Assembly: GCA_964519355.1 (NCBI GenBank)
Contig: CAZFJW010000062.1
Span: 1-6,039, forward strand
DNA length: 6,039 nt
DNA from: CAZBEA01 sp964519355
GTDB taxonomy: Bacteria > Patescibacteriota > Microgenomatia > Levybacterales > GWA1-39-11
Direction of reading: 5' to 3'
The translations under genes were made by a program, and so were the position numbers. Position 1 is the stretch's first letter; every line of letters begins with the position of its first letter. The notes under the pieces were generated by a model. It made no database searches and had not been told where the DNA came from. It worked only from the letters and a program-made list of their open reading frames with translations. Positions 1 through 5,441 of this stretch are shown piece by piece.

Positions 1-5
1 GAATT

Positions 6-35
6 ATTATAGCAAAAATAAGCCCCATAATGCAA
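6..35 (-). promoter_or_regulatory. Probable promoter firing out of the left edge
   Basis: On the minus strand there is a perfect -10 box, TATAAT (6-11), preceded by TGC, which makes it an extended -10. A weak -35 candidate, TTGCAT (30-35, three of six consensus bases), lies 18 bp upstream. The predicted start of transcription falls at or just beyond the first base of the window, so the gene served is not visible. The site lies directly downstream of the transporter gene on the same strand, so the next gene leftward probably has its own promoter. An AT-rich intergenic stretch can produce such a match by chance. Confidence 0.5.
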
Positions 36-41
36 CGGGTA

Positions 42-1004
42 TCACGTTCGGAGTTGTCGCCCGCGATAGTGATGGAAAAGATGAATATGCAAAAGATGTG
101 CTTTCCGCTCTGCAACATAGAGTCCAAAAAGCACAAAAATAGTCCCTGCGATGATTGAAGGAGTAAATGTTTCGCCCAGAAGAAAAATTGCAAGAAGAGA
201 TGATGTTATTGGGTCAAGATATATAAAAAAGCCCACACGTGATACTTCAATTTTTGAAACCCCCCATTGCCACATAGAAAATGCTAGAACAGAAGAAAAT
301 ACAGCAGTGAAAAGAACGCCGATTAAAAATTTGGGATTGGAAAAATAGAGAGCACTTGTTGGTATGTCTTTGAGTGCAAAAGGAAAAGTTGAAAGGCATC
401 CGATCACAAAAGCATAAAAAGTAATTGTCCGAACTGAGTAATGGGGGAAAAGATATTTTTTCCCAACTACTTCATATCCAATCCAGCACAGTATCGAAAG
501 AATGAGGAGAGCATTGCCCAGAACTTGTGCATTTGATAGATCTCCGCTGGACATTGGCCCGAATATTAAAAAAAGCATGCCAAAAAATCCCAAGATGCCG
601 CCAATTATGAGATTGGATTTTAATTTTTCTCTCAAAATAATAAACCCTGCAAGAAGGGTTAGAAAGGGACTTGCGGTTGAAATAAATGATGCATTCATGG
701 CTGTTGAAAGCCGTATTCCATAAAAGGCAAGAATGATATGAATGGAAGTCCCGACAAAAAGTGAAGCTACAAGTACCGGAATATGTTTTTTTTGTATTTT
801 TACAGCTGGACGAGCTAGTATAAAAAATATAATTCCAGCGATTAAGAATCTATAGAATGCAAAAAGAAAAACAGGAGAAGATTCTCCCAGTGACCATTTC
901 AGAACAGGAGTAGTTATTCCCCACAAGATGGAAGCAGATGTGAGTGCAATAAGTGCTTGGGAACGCTGGTTATGATGACGTCTGAGATTGGACAGTAATT
1001 GCAT
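42..1004 (-). CDS. EamA/DMT-superfamily membrane transporter
   Basis: This is a roughly 320-residue, very hydrophobic protein with about ten membrane segments in two similar halves, the layout of EamA (formerly DUF6) transporters of the drug/metabolite transporter superfamily. The first half opens with a helix containing SILWG (about residues 20-40), and its last helix ends near residue 150. The second half starts with LGNALLILSILCWIGYEVV (about 160-180) and contains the typical FIYLDPITSSLLAIFLLGE stretch (about 260-278). The substrate cannot be read from sequence; relatives export amino acids, metabolites or drugs. A TTG at 1010 would add two residues, but I prefer the ATG at 1004, which has a weak AGAG seven bases upstream. 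This start lies 35 nt inside the hisS 3' end, so the gene is probably co-transcribed with hisS. The tail after the last helix is rich in His and Arg (LLHIHLFHHYRGR), which is unusual. The stop is TGA. Confidence 0.88.
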   Translation of the reverse strand: MQLLSNLRRHHNQRSQALIALTSASILWGITTPVLKWSLGESSPVFLFAFYRFLIAGIIFFILARPAVKIQKKHIPVLVASLFVGTSIHIILAFYGIRLSTAMNASFISTASPFLTLLAGFIILREKLKSNLIIGGILGFFGMLFLIFGPMSSGDLSNAQVLGNALLILSILCWIGYEVVGKKYLFPHYSVRTITFYAFVIGCLSTFPFALKDIPTSALYFSNPKFLIGVLFTAVFSSVLAFSMWQWGVSKIEVSRVGFFIYLDPITSSLLAIFLLGETFTPSIIAGTIFVLFGLYVAERKAHLLHIHLFHHYRGRQLRT

Positions 1005-2190
1005 TGGCAAGCTCTGTTGTGTGAAGAGTTTCTTGAGACCTTGCTCTCAAGTTTTTAAGAACAGCTGTGTTGTTTTGTACTTCTTCGGGTCCTGCAATAA
1101 CAGCATACGTGAAATTATTCTTATCTGCATACTTTAATTGTTTGTCCATTTTAGCGTTTTCGTCCAAATACAATTCTGAATTGATTCCTTTTGAACGCAG
1201 GTCTTGTACAATTCTCCCTGAATATTCAGCGTGATTTGGGTCAAAAATTGTGACGAGCACTGTTTTGCGGCTAATGTCGTCAGGAAAAAGCTTTAACTCT
1301 TCCATTGCATCAATTACTCGGTCAAACCCAAAGGCAAATCCGACGGCCGGAATATTCTCAGCTTGCCCTGAGCTTGTCGAACGGGTGAACATTCCGATAA
1401 GCGTGTCGTATCTGCCACCGCCGCCCACGGATCCTGCGGTGTATCCTTCGACCTCAACCTCAATAATAGTTGCCGTGTAATAATCAAGACCACGAGCCAG
1501 CGTTGGTTCAAAAAAAGTATTCTGAGTTGAGTCAAGAATTTTCTGCAGCCTTTCAGTTGGTTGAGCGAGTGTTACTTGTTCAAAAAGTGCTGGATCAATA
1601 TTTCTTTCTTGTAACTGGTTAATGACTCCATCTTTCCCGATTTTTTTAAGTTTGTCTATTATTGCGATGCCTTCTTTTGGAATTCCATCGAAAATTGACC
1701 GATCGTTTAAAAATATAGAAAATGATGTGAATCCAAGGCTCTTAAATGCTTGAGAAATAAGCTGAAGTATTTCTATATCAGCCTGCACAGAATCAGTTCC
1801 GACCGTATCAATATCACACTGTAAAAACTCCCGGAACCTTCCTTTTTGTGTATTGTCAGCTCTAAAAACATTTTGTATTTGGTATCTTTTAAATGGGAAT
1901 GAAATGTCGTTTTTGTGCTGGGCTATAACACGTGCAAGTGGAACTGTCTGATCGTAGCGGAGTGCAACATTTCGGTCTCCATTGTCACGGAATCTATACA
2001 TAAGTTTGTCTCCTTCTTCACCATATTTTCCCAAGAGAATGTCTTCATACTCAAGAGTTGGGGTTTCGAGCGGTTCAAATCCAAATAGCTCAAATGTCTT
2101 TTTGAGCTTGGAAATAACAAATTGTCTTTTTCGTGTGTCTTGCGGGAGAAAATCACGAAAACCTTTCAGTGTGCGGGGTTCGATCTTCAT
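970..2190 (-). CDS. hisS: Histidyl-tRNA synthetase (HisRS)
   Basis: This cytoplasmic class II aminoacyl-tRNA synthetase charges tRNA-His with histidine using ATP. At 406 residues it is close to the usual bacterial length. The N-terminus PRTLKGFRDFLP (5-16) is typical. Motif 2 is present around FRADNTQKGRFREFLQCDID (109-128). The histidine-binding signature is LARGLDYYT (231-239), followed by the glycine-rich SVGGGGRYD (254-262) and motif 3, AVGFAFGFDR (282-291). The C-terminal anticodon-binding domain begins near KTVLVTIF (309-316) and contains VIAGPEE (364-370). One oddity is about seven extra residues between GGGRYD and motif 3: residues 270-278 (RSTSSGQAE) are encoded by a repeat-like DNA segment (listed separately). 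The frame is intact and the catalytic motifs are retained, so the enzyme should be functional. The ATG at 2190 sits one base from the predicted transcription start. The 3' end overlaps the transporter gene. Confidence 0.98.
   Translation of the reverse strand: MKIEPRTLKGFRDFLPQDTRKRQFVISKLKKTFELFGFEPLETPTLEYEDILLGKYGEEGDKLMYRFRDNGDRNVALRYDQTVPLARVIAQHKNDISFPFKRYQIQNVFRADNTQKGRFREFLQCDIDTVGTDSVQADIEILQLISQAFKSLGFTSFSIFLNDRSIFDGIPKEGIAIIDKLKKIGKDGVINQLQERNIDPALFEQVTLAQPTERLQKILDSTQNTFFEPTLARGLDYYTATIIEVEVEGYTAGSVGGGGRYDTLIGMFTRSTSSGQAENIPAVGFAFGFDRVIDAMEELKLFPDDISRKTVLVTIFDPNHAEYSGRIVQDLRSKGINSELYLDENAKMDKQLKYADKNNFTYAVIAGPEEVQNNTAVLKNLRARSQETLHTTELANAITVQSQTSS
1357..1388 (-). repeat. Short palindromic repeat-like insertion inside hisS
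   Basis: Read on the minus strand, the segment contains CCCGTTCGACAAGCTCAGGG followed by CAAGCTGAG. It has internal inverted repeats: CTCAG/CTGAG around a GGCAAG loop, and outer CCC/GGG. It encodes the peptide RSTSSGQAE in the frame of hisS. From memory, the core TTCGACAAGCTCAGG(GC) is a dispersed repeat found many times in environmental bacterial genomes, including Patescibacteria, both between genes and in frame within genes. The same peptide ending, STSSGQA, is commonly seen in their translated proteins. Only one copy lies in this window, so the repetitive nature rests on recollection; the extra length compared with other HisRS proteins supports an insertion. Confidence 0.7.
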
Positions 2191-2197
2191 ACAAGTG

Positions 2198-2226
2198 ATG
2201 GTATCATTTTTTTATTCATGGAGCAA
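2198..2226 (-). promoter_or_regulatory. hisS promoter (extended -10)
   Basis: On the minus strand, TTGCTC (2221-2226) and TACCAT (2198-2203) are separated by exactly 17 bp, and TGA precedes the -10 hexamer, giving an extended -10 (TGnTACCAT). The hexamers each match the sigma-70 consensus at about four positions, so the call depends partly on spacing and the TGn element. The predicted start of transcription is near 2191, one base before the hisS ATG. It faces the promoter of the 405-residue gene across a short divergent region. Confidence 0.5.
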
Positions 2227-2239
2227 TAAAAAAAAGTTT

Positions 2240-2268
2240 TTGACAATCTGAACTTTTAGTCCTATAAT
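2240..2268 (+). promoter_or_regulatory. Perfect consensus promoter of the 405-aa gene
   Basis: TTGACA (2240-2245) and TATAAT (2263-2268) are separated by exactly 17 bp, a complete match to the housekeeping sigma-70 consensus. With the usual six-base gap after the -10 box, transcription would start at about 2275, the A of the ATG. The message is therefore predicted to be leaderless, and no Shine-Dalgarno sequence could be transcribed. Strong constitutive expression is inferred. Confidence 0.85.
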
Positions 2269-2274
2269 AAATAC

Positions 2275-3492
2275 ATGGCAAGAGAAATTAGAAATTCTGA
2301 AGGTACAAGACTAGTTGATACTGTCCAATTCGGTTTGCGCGTTGCAGAAAATGTTTTACAAGCAAATCTGGGAAGTGAGATTGGGTTGAATGGAAATGTC
2401 CAATTTGTACCAGCAGCAACTGTTATTAGTGCTCAAATTGAGGCTATGATGCAGGAAAATTCCGTGTTGAGAGGTGTTGATACTCAAGATCTCCCGCTGT
2501 CTATTTATTTGGGTGACAGGGTACCTTCAAGTCAAAAACCAGGAACAAAATCAATTTTACTAGATGGAGCTTTTTTTAGTCCATTACTCTTGATTGACCC
2601 AGAGCGAGAGTCTGATAAAAGAGGGGAGTTCTCAGATTATTGTATGATTCTTTTTGATACTGTTACGCTTGCAGTTTTAGATGCAAACGCTCCTGAAGTT
2701 GAATTGACGCGCCGCCAGGAGGTGGCAGAGGCACTTTTCGCATTGCATCTTGGGTCACTTGTTTATTTCCAAGAATCGAATGATCCTAATCCCTCAATTG
2801 ATAGGCTTATTGAAGCGCATAGAGAAAAATTCAAAACAAAAGAAGATGAGCAAGGAAGGGCAGTTGTTGCCCGCGGGCTGAAGGTGTCAATAACAGAGGG
2901 TGATGAAAAAATAATTACAATGAACTCCGTTCAGGATGATGATGTCCGCATTCTTATTTTAAATGACCTTAGAAAAAAATTTGCTCAATCAATGAAGAGG
3001 CGATATTTCTGGTTCAAACCAGGTATGGATACTGCATCTCCCATTGACTATCCGGATGATGAAGATGGAGTTCGAGTTTTAGAGCTTGTTCAGTTTGCAG
3101 GATGTGAAGGAAATATTGAGAATTTAACAAAGTTGTATATGAGCGGTGAGTTATCAGTCTTATTTGCAGAGTTGCGTATTCCCCCGATCAGTGAAGAAGA
3201 AGATAATGAAGTGGAAGAAATACCCGAAGGCAATGAGGTAATTTCAATTTCTTCTCCCACAGAGGGTGAATTGGTATTGGGGGGCGAGGTAGAACTCGAA
3301 GGAACCGGTACTAACAAAAACAAACCAATTGTTATTAAGCCCAGAGCCTCTTCGGCTCCACCACGTCCTGATGTCAAAATTGTTTTTGGAGATTCAAGGG
3401 AGTTGATGGGTGGAAATGAAGCAAGAAAAACAAAAAAACATGGGGGGAAAAGATATTATTCTGAAAATGATGAGGACGATGAGTCTTTTTAG
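2275..3492 (+). CDS. Hypothetical protein, 405 aa, no recognised family
   Basis: I do not recognise this protein. It has no signal peptide or membrane segment, so a cytoplasmic location is likely. Residues 1-300 look like a folded mixed alpha/beta region with two hydrophobic cores (about 93-108, SILLDGAFFSPLLLID, and 122-137, YCMILFDTVTLAVLDA), a helical stretch (145-165), and a basic-aromatic patch, KKFAQSMKRRYFWFKPG (234-250). After residue 304 the sequence becomes low-complexity. It has an acidic linker (305-319), a short beta-like segment SPTEGELVLGGEVELEGTG (327-345) resembling a strand pair of bacterial Ig-like repeats, a Pro/Ser part, then a basic KTKKHGGKR run and a very acidic end (NDEDDESF). 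No enzymatic motif is apparent. The gene stands alone on its strand and starts at the only sensible ATG, at the predicted start of transcription. Coding character (long frame, ordinary codon use) makes it a real gene. Confidence 0.85.
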   Translation: MAREIRNSEGTRLVDTVQFGLRVAENVLQANLGSEIGLNGNVQFVPAATVISAQIEAMMQENSVLRGVDTQDLPLSIYLGDRVPSSQKPGTKSILLDGAFFSPLLLIDPERESDKRGEFSDYCMILFDTVTLAVLDANAPEVELTRRQEVAEALFALHLGSLVYFQESNDPNPSIDRLIEAHREKFKTKEDEQGRAVVARGLKVSITEGDEKIITMNSVQDDDVRILILNDLRKKFAQSMKRRYFWFKPGMDTASPIDYPDDEDGVRVLELVQFAGCEGNIENLTKLYMSGELSVLFAELRIPPISEEEDNEVEEIPEGNEVISISSPTEGELVLGGEVELEGTGTNKNKPIVIKPRASSAPPRPDVKIVFGDSRELMGGNEARKTKKHGGKRYYSENDEDDESF

Positions 3493-3504
3493 TAAGAGAT
3501 ACTA
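3490..3504. other. 15-bp palindrome holding both convergent stop codons
   Basis: TAGTA-AGAGA-TACTA is a perfect five-base inverted repeat with a five-base loop. The TAG stop of the plus-strand 405-aa gene forms its left edge (3490-3492), and the TAG stop of the minus-strand 124-aa gene forms its right edge (3502-3504 read in reverse). The stem is AT-rich and short. On the minus strand it is followed by only five A residues, not a U tract, so it is not a convincing intrinsic terminator. No better terminator is visible in this convergent junction. Confidence 0.3.
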
Positions 3505-3876
3505 GGCTGCTGCGATTTTATTTTCCTTATTGTCCCGCTTTTTCTGAACAAGTTCTCCGAGATTAACCATGGCAGGTTTTGAAGACTGAGCAATGTGCTC
3601 TGGAGGTCTTTGCCGTTCCTCTCTTTTCATCCGTTCCATTTTAAGTTCCTGTTCAACTGCCTGAATTCTTATTGGGGTTTCTGTTGCTTCTTTTCTTTGG
3701 AATTGCAAAATATTTGATTGGGTTTCTTGCTGCGTGGGGATAGGTTCTGCTCCTGTTACTTGCGCAATGCCTTGTCCGATACCCTTATTGAGCTCATCGG
3801 CTGTTCCTGTAATAAGACCTTTTCCTGCGTCTTTTACTGAATCAAATGCTTGTGATAGTATTCCTGAATCTGACAT
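3502..3876 (-). CDS. Hypothetical protein, 124 aa, coupled to htrA
   Basis: I do not recognise this small hydrophilic protein. The N-terminal 45 residues (SQAFDSVKDAGKGL, then GTADELNKGIGQGIAQVTG) are Gly/Ala-rich and could form an amphipathic helix. A Pro/Gln-rich stretch follows (PIPTQQETQSN). Then comes a strongly charged helix, likely a coiled coil (RIQAVEQELKMERMKREERQ, about 69-88), and a Lys-rich end (VQKKRDNKENK). There is no signal peptide or hydrophobic helix long enough to be a membrane anchor. The ATG overlaps the htrA stop codon by one base (TAATG), and a GAGG lies seven bases upstream, so it is translated with htrA from one message. Co-expression with a periplasmic-facing protease is clear; a functional link is only inferred. 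An adaptor or scaffold role would be a guess. Confidence 0.8.
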   Translation of the reverse strand: MSDSGILSQAFDSVKDAGKGLITGTADELNKGIGQGIAQVTGAEPIPTQQETQSNILQFQRKEATETPIRIQAVEQELKMERMKREERQRPPEHIAQSSKPAMVNLGELVQKKRDNKENKIAAA

Positions 3877-5051
3877 TATTTATCCTCAATTGATGCTGAT
3901 TTGAGCTTTGCTTTTATTGTAACTTCTTTTTCATCCCGGTACAGCACTAAAGTGATCGTATCTCCGACTTTATTTTTTGCAATAAGCTGGGCAAGACTTT
4001 GATTTTTTTCCGAAATTTTCTGGTCATTCACTTTTGTTATGATGTCACCTATTTTTATTCCCGCTTCATCCGCAGACGAATTTGGAGCCACTTTTTGAAC
4101 ATATGCACCTTCTGGAATCTCATTTGCCACAGAAAGTTTACGAGTGATAATTGCGTACGAAACTCCAAGCAGGGGCCTGTCAAATTGACCCGTGCTGTTA
4201 AAGTTTTCCAAAGACTCTTTTACTTTATTAATTGGAATCGCAAATCCGATATTTTGCCCTTGAGAGGATACTGCGGTATTGACTCCTATAACCTGTCCTT
4301 TTGAGTTCAAAAGCGGTCCCCCTGAATTTCCAGGGTTAATTGCTGCATCGGTCTGAATGACGTTGTCGAGTTCCTCACTGAACCCCTCGAACGGACTCCC
4401 TGCAGTAATGCCTCTTCCAACTCCTGAGATAACTCCAGTTGTGACAGTGTTACGGAATTCTCCAAGGGCGGTTCCAATCGCAATTGCAAATTGGCCTACC
4501 TGAATTTTTCCTGAATCACCAAGTTCAATTGGTATAAAAGATTCTTTGGGGGTAGTTTTGGTTTTGAGAAATGCCAAGTCATTAAGTGGATCACGGTAAA
4601 TATTTGTAACTTCATATGTATCGTTTTTCAGATCAATAATTTTATATGTCGCATTTGTATCAGAGACTACATGCTTATTGGTGACAATGATCCCGCTCTT
4701 GTCCACTACAAATCCTGATCCAATGTCATGATCTTCAGTTTTGTCTTCTTCGTCTGATTCAGAAGGTTGGTCGCCAAAGAAAAAACCAAAAGGTCCAAGT
4801 TCTGAAAAAGGAGATCCGGAACTTACTGTTTCTTCAATAGAGATGGTAACTACTGAGGGTGAAACTTTTTTTACTGTGTCAATAACAGTTGATTCTTCAC
4901 GAATAATTTCAACAGGCTTTTCTTCGGACTGAATATTGGAAAGTGATTTATTTTGAAGCAATTTTGATATTGAAGGAGAATAAATTTTTACACCATCCCA
5001 CAGAAAGGAAAGGAGAACGAGTACAATGAGGGCAACGATTAGTTTTTTCAT
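3876..5051 (-). CDS. HtrA/DegP-like serine protease, membrane-anchored, one PDZ domain
   Basis: This is a trypsin-fold protease of the HtrA family (MEROPS S1C) that degrades or checks misfolded proteins outside the cytoplasmic membrane. Residues 3-18 form a hydrophobic N-terminal segment after MKK, with no clear cleavage site, so it is probably a signal anchor. The protease domain spans about 55-280. The catalytic triad is visible as His127 in TNKHVV, Asp158 in DPLNDLA and Ser243 in GNSGGP. The oxyanion region and the TDAAINPGNSGG signature are intact. One PDZ domain follows (about 292-385, with GAYVQKVAPNSSADEAGIKIGDII). A long acidic insertion (about 95-109, rich in Asp/Glu) lies just before the GSGF strand, in the position of loop LA. 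At 391 residues with one PDZ it resembles DegS or Gram-positive HtrA rather than two-PDZ DegP. It has a perfect promoter and is the first gene of a two-gene operon. Confidence 0.97.
   Translation of the reverse strand: MKKLIVALIVLVLLSFLWDGVKIYSPSISKLLQNKSLSNIQSEEKPVEIIREESTVIDTVKKVSPSVVTISIEETVSSGSPFSELGPFGFFFGDQPSESDEEDKTEDHDIGSGFVVDKSGIIVTNKHVVSDTNATYKIIDLKNDTYEVTNIYRDPLNDLAFLKTKTTPKESFIPIELGDSGKIQVGQFAIAIGTALGEFRNTVTTGVISGVGRGITAGSPFEGFSEELDNVIQTDAAINPGNSGGPLLNSKGQVIGVNTAVSSQGQNIGFAIPINKVKESLENFNSTGQFDRPLLGVSYAIITRKLSVANEIPEGAYVQKVAPNSSADEAGIKIGDIITKVNDQKISEKNQSLAQLIAKNKVGDTITLVLYRDEKEVTIKAKLKSASIEDK
3884..3887 (-). promoter_or_regulatory. Shine-Dalgarno site of the 124-aa gene
   Basis: GAGG on the minus strand lies seven bases upstream of the ATG at 3874-3876, inside the last codons of htrA. 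It fixes the start of the small gene and supports translational coupling through the TAATG overlap. It also shows that this organism uses anti-SD pairing for at least some internal operon genes. Confidence 0.7.
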
Positions 5052-5060
5052 TGCACAAAA

Positions 5061-5089
5061 ATTATATATTTGGTAAAAAGCACTGTCAA
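5061..5089 (-). promoter_or_regulatory. Perfect consensus htrA promoter
   Basis: Read on the minus strand, TTGACA (5084-5089) and TATAAT (5061-5066) are separated by exactly 17 bp. The predicted start of transcription is near 5054, leaving about three untranslated bases before the ATG at 5051. No Shine-Dalgarno can fit, so the message should be nearly leaderless. Nothing in the sequence shows a stress-type sigma site, and the housekeeping consensus suggests constant, strong expression. Confidence 0.85.
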
Positions 5090-5100
5090 CCAGGTAGTTC

Positions 5101-5129
5101 TTGCATTTTTGGGATCAATTGTGTATGAT
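5101..5129 (+). promoter_or_regulatory. Probable promoter of rpsF-ssb-rpsR
   Basis: TTGCAT (5101-5106) and TATGAT (5124-5129) are separated by 17 bp. The -10 matches five of six consensus bases, the -35 only three. Predicted transcription starts near 5136, giving a leader of about 26 bases. Its -35 box lies only 11 bp from the -35 box of the divergent htrA promoter. Confidence 0.6.
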
Positions 5130-5138
5130 CCAAGGTAC

Positions 5139-5152
5139 AGGCTTTTGGGCCT
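5139..5152 (+). promoter_or_regulatory. Small hairpin in the rpsF leader
   Basis: AGGC and GCCT form a four-base inverted repeat around TTTTGG, followed by ATTTTTCTT just before the rpsF ATG. The stem is short and GC-rich. It could be a weak attenuator or a protein-binding hairpin. The known S6:S18 leader motif of other bacteria needs a longer structure with a conserved bulge, which I do not see here. No Shine-Dalgarno is present between the hairpin and the start codon. Confidence 0.3.
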
Positions 5153-5161
5153 ATTTTTCTT

Positions 5162-5437
5162 ATGCGAACATACGAATTAGTTTTAGTAATTAAGTCAGAC
5201 ACAAAAAAAGAGGAAAAAGACACAATTCTTGCAGCTGTTAAAGCTTTGCTTGGAAAAGTTGAAAAAGAAGAGATCACCTCTCTTGGAGAAAAGAAATTCA
5301 CGTACCCAATTCAAGGAGAGCGCAAGGGTGAATATCTTCTCTCAAAATTTTCAACTGACTCAGTAGATGGTGAGTTTGAGAAGAAAATGAGAGTACAAGA
5401 AAAAGTAGTAAGACATTTATTGATCCGAACAAAATAA
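5162..5437 (+). CDS. rpsF: 30S ribosomal protein S6
   Basis: S6 is a small protein of the 30S platform that binds 16S rRNA together with S18. The 91 residues cover the whole ferredoxin-like fold: the first strand YELVLVIKS (4-12), a helix with KEEKDTILAAVKALL, the GEKKFTYPIQGERKGEYLL strand pair (42-60), and the final EKVVRHLLIRTK (80-91), which matches the family's V.RHLLIR end. There is no acidic C-terminal extension such as E. coli S6 carries. It is the first gene of the conserved rpsF-ssb-rpsR operon and is four bases from ssb. The ATG at 5162 begins MRTYELV, as is typical of the family. No Shine-Dalgarno is seen upstream. Confidence 0.97.
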   Translation: MRTYELVLVIKSDTKKEEKDTILAAVKALLGKVEKEEITSLGEKKFTYPIQGERKGEYLLSKFSTDSVDGEFEKKMRVQEKVVRHLLIRTK

Positions 5438-5441
5438 GAAT

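Noticed and set aside
1250..1535. Open frames on both strands overlapping hisS, including one with the peptide VRQAQGK
   Set aside because: They are shadow frames of hisS; the peptide is another-frame translation of the embedded repeat, not a gene.
3238..3320. Ig-like domain in the 405-aa protein
   Set aside because: Only one strand pair's worth of the pattern (SPTEGELVLGGEVELEGTG) is present; the remaining length is too short and low in complexity for a full Ig-like domain, so I report only a resemblance.
3344..3358. GAGCC-TCTTC-GGCTC inverted repeat, a possible terminator or regulatory hairpin
   Set aside because: It lies inside the coding region of the 405-aa gene (residues ASSAP), has no T-tract on either strand, and a five-base stem is expected by chance.
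3090..3377. Minus-strand open frame of 95 codons rich in Ser and Pro
   Set aside because: It is the antisense of the acidic low-complexity tail of the 405-aa gene, which makes long Ser-rich reverse frames without meaning.
5086..5301. Minus-strand open frame over rpsF and its promoter
   Set aside because: It overlaps a clear ribosomal protein gene and promoter boxes, and its translation resembles no protein.
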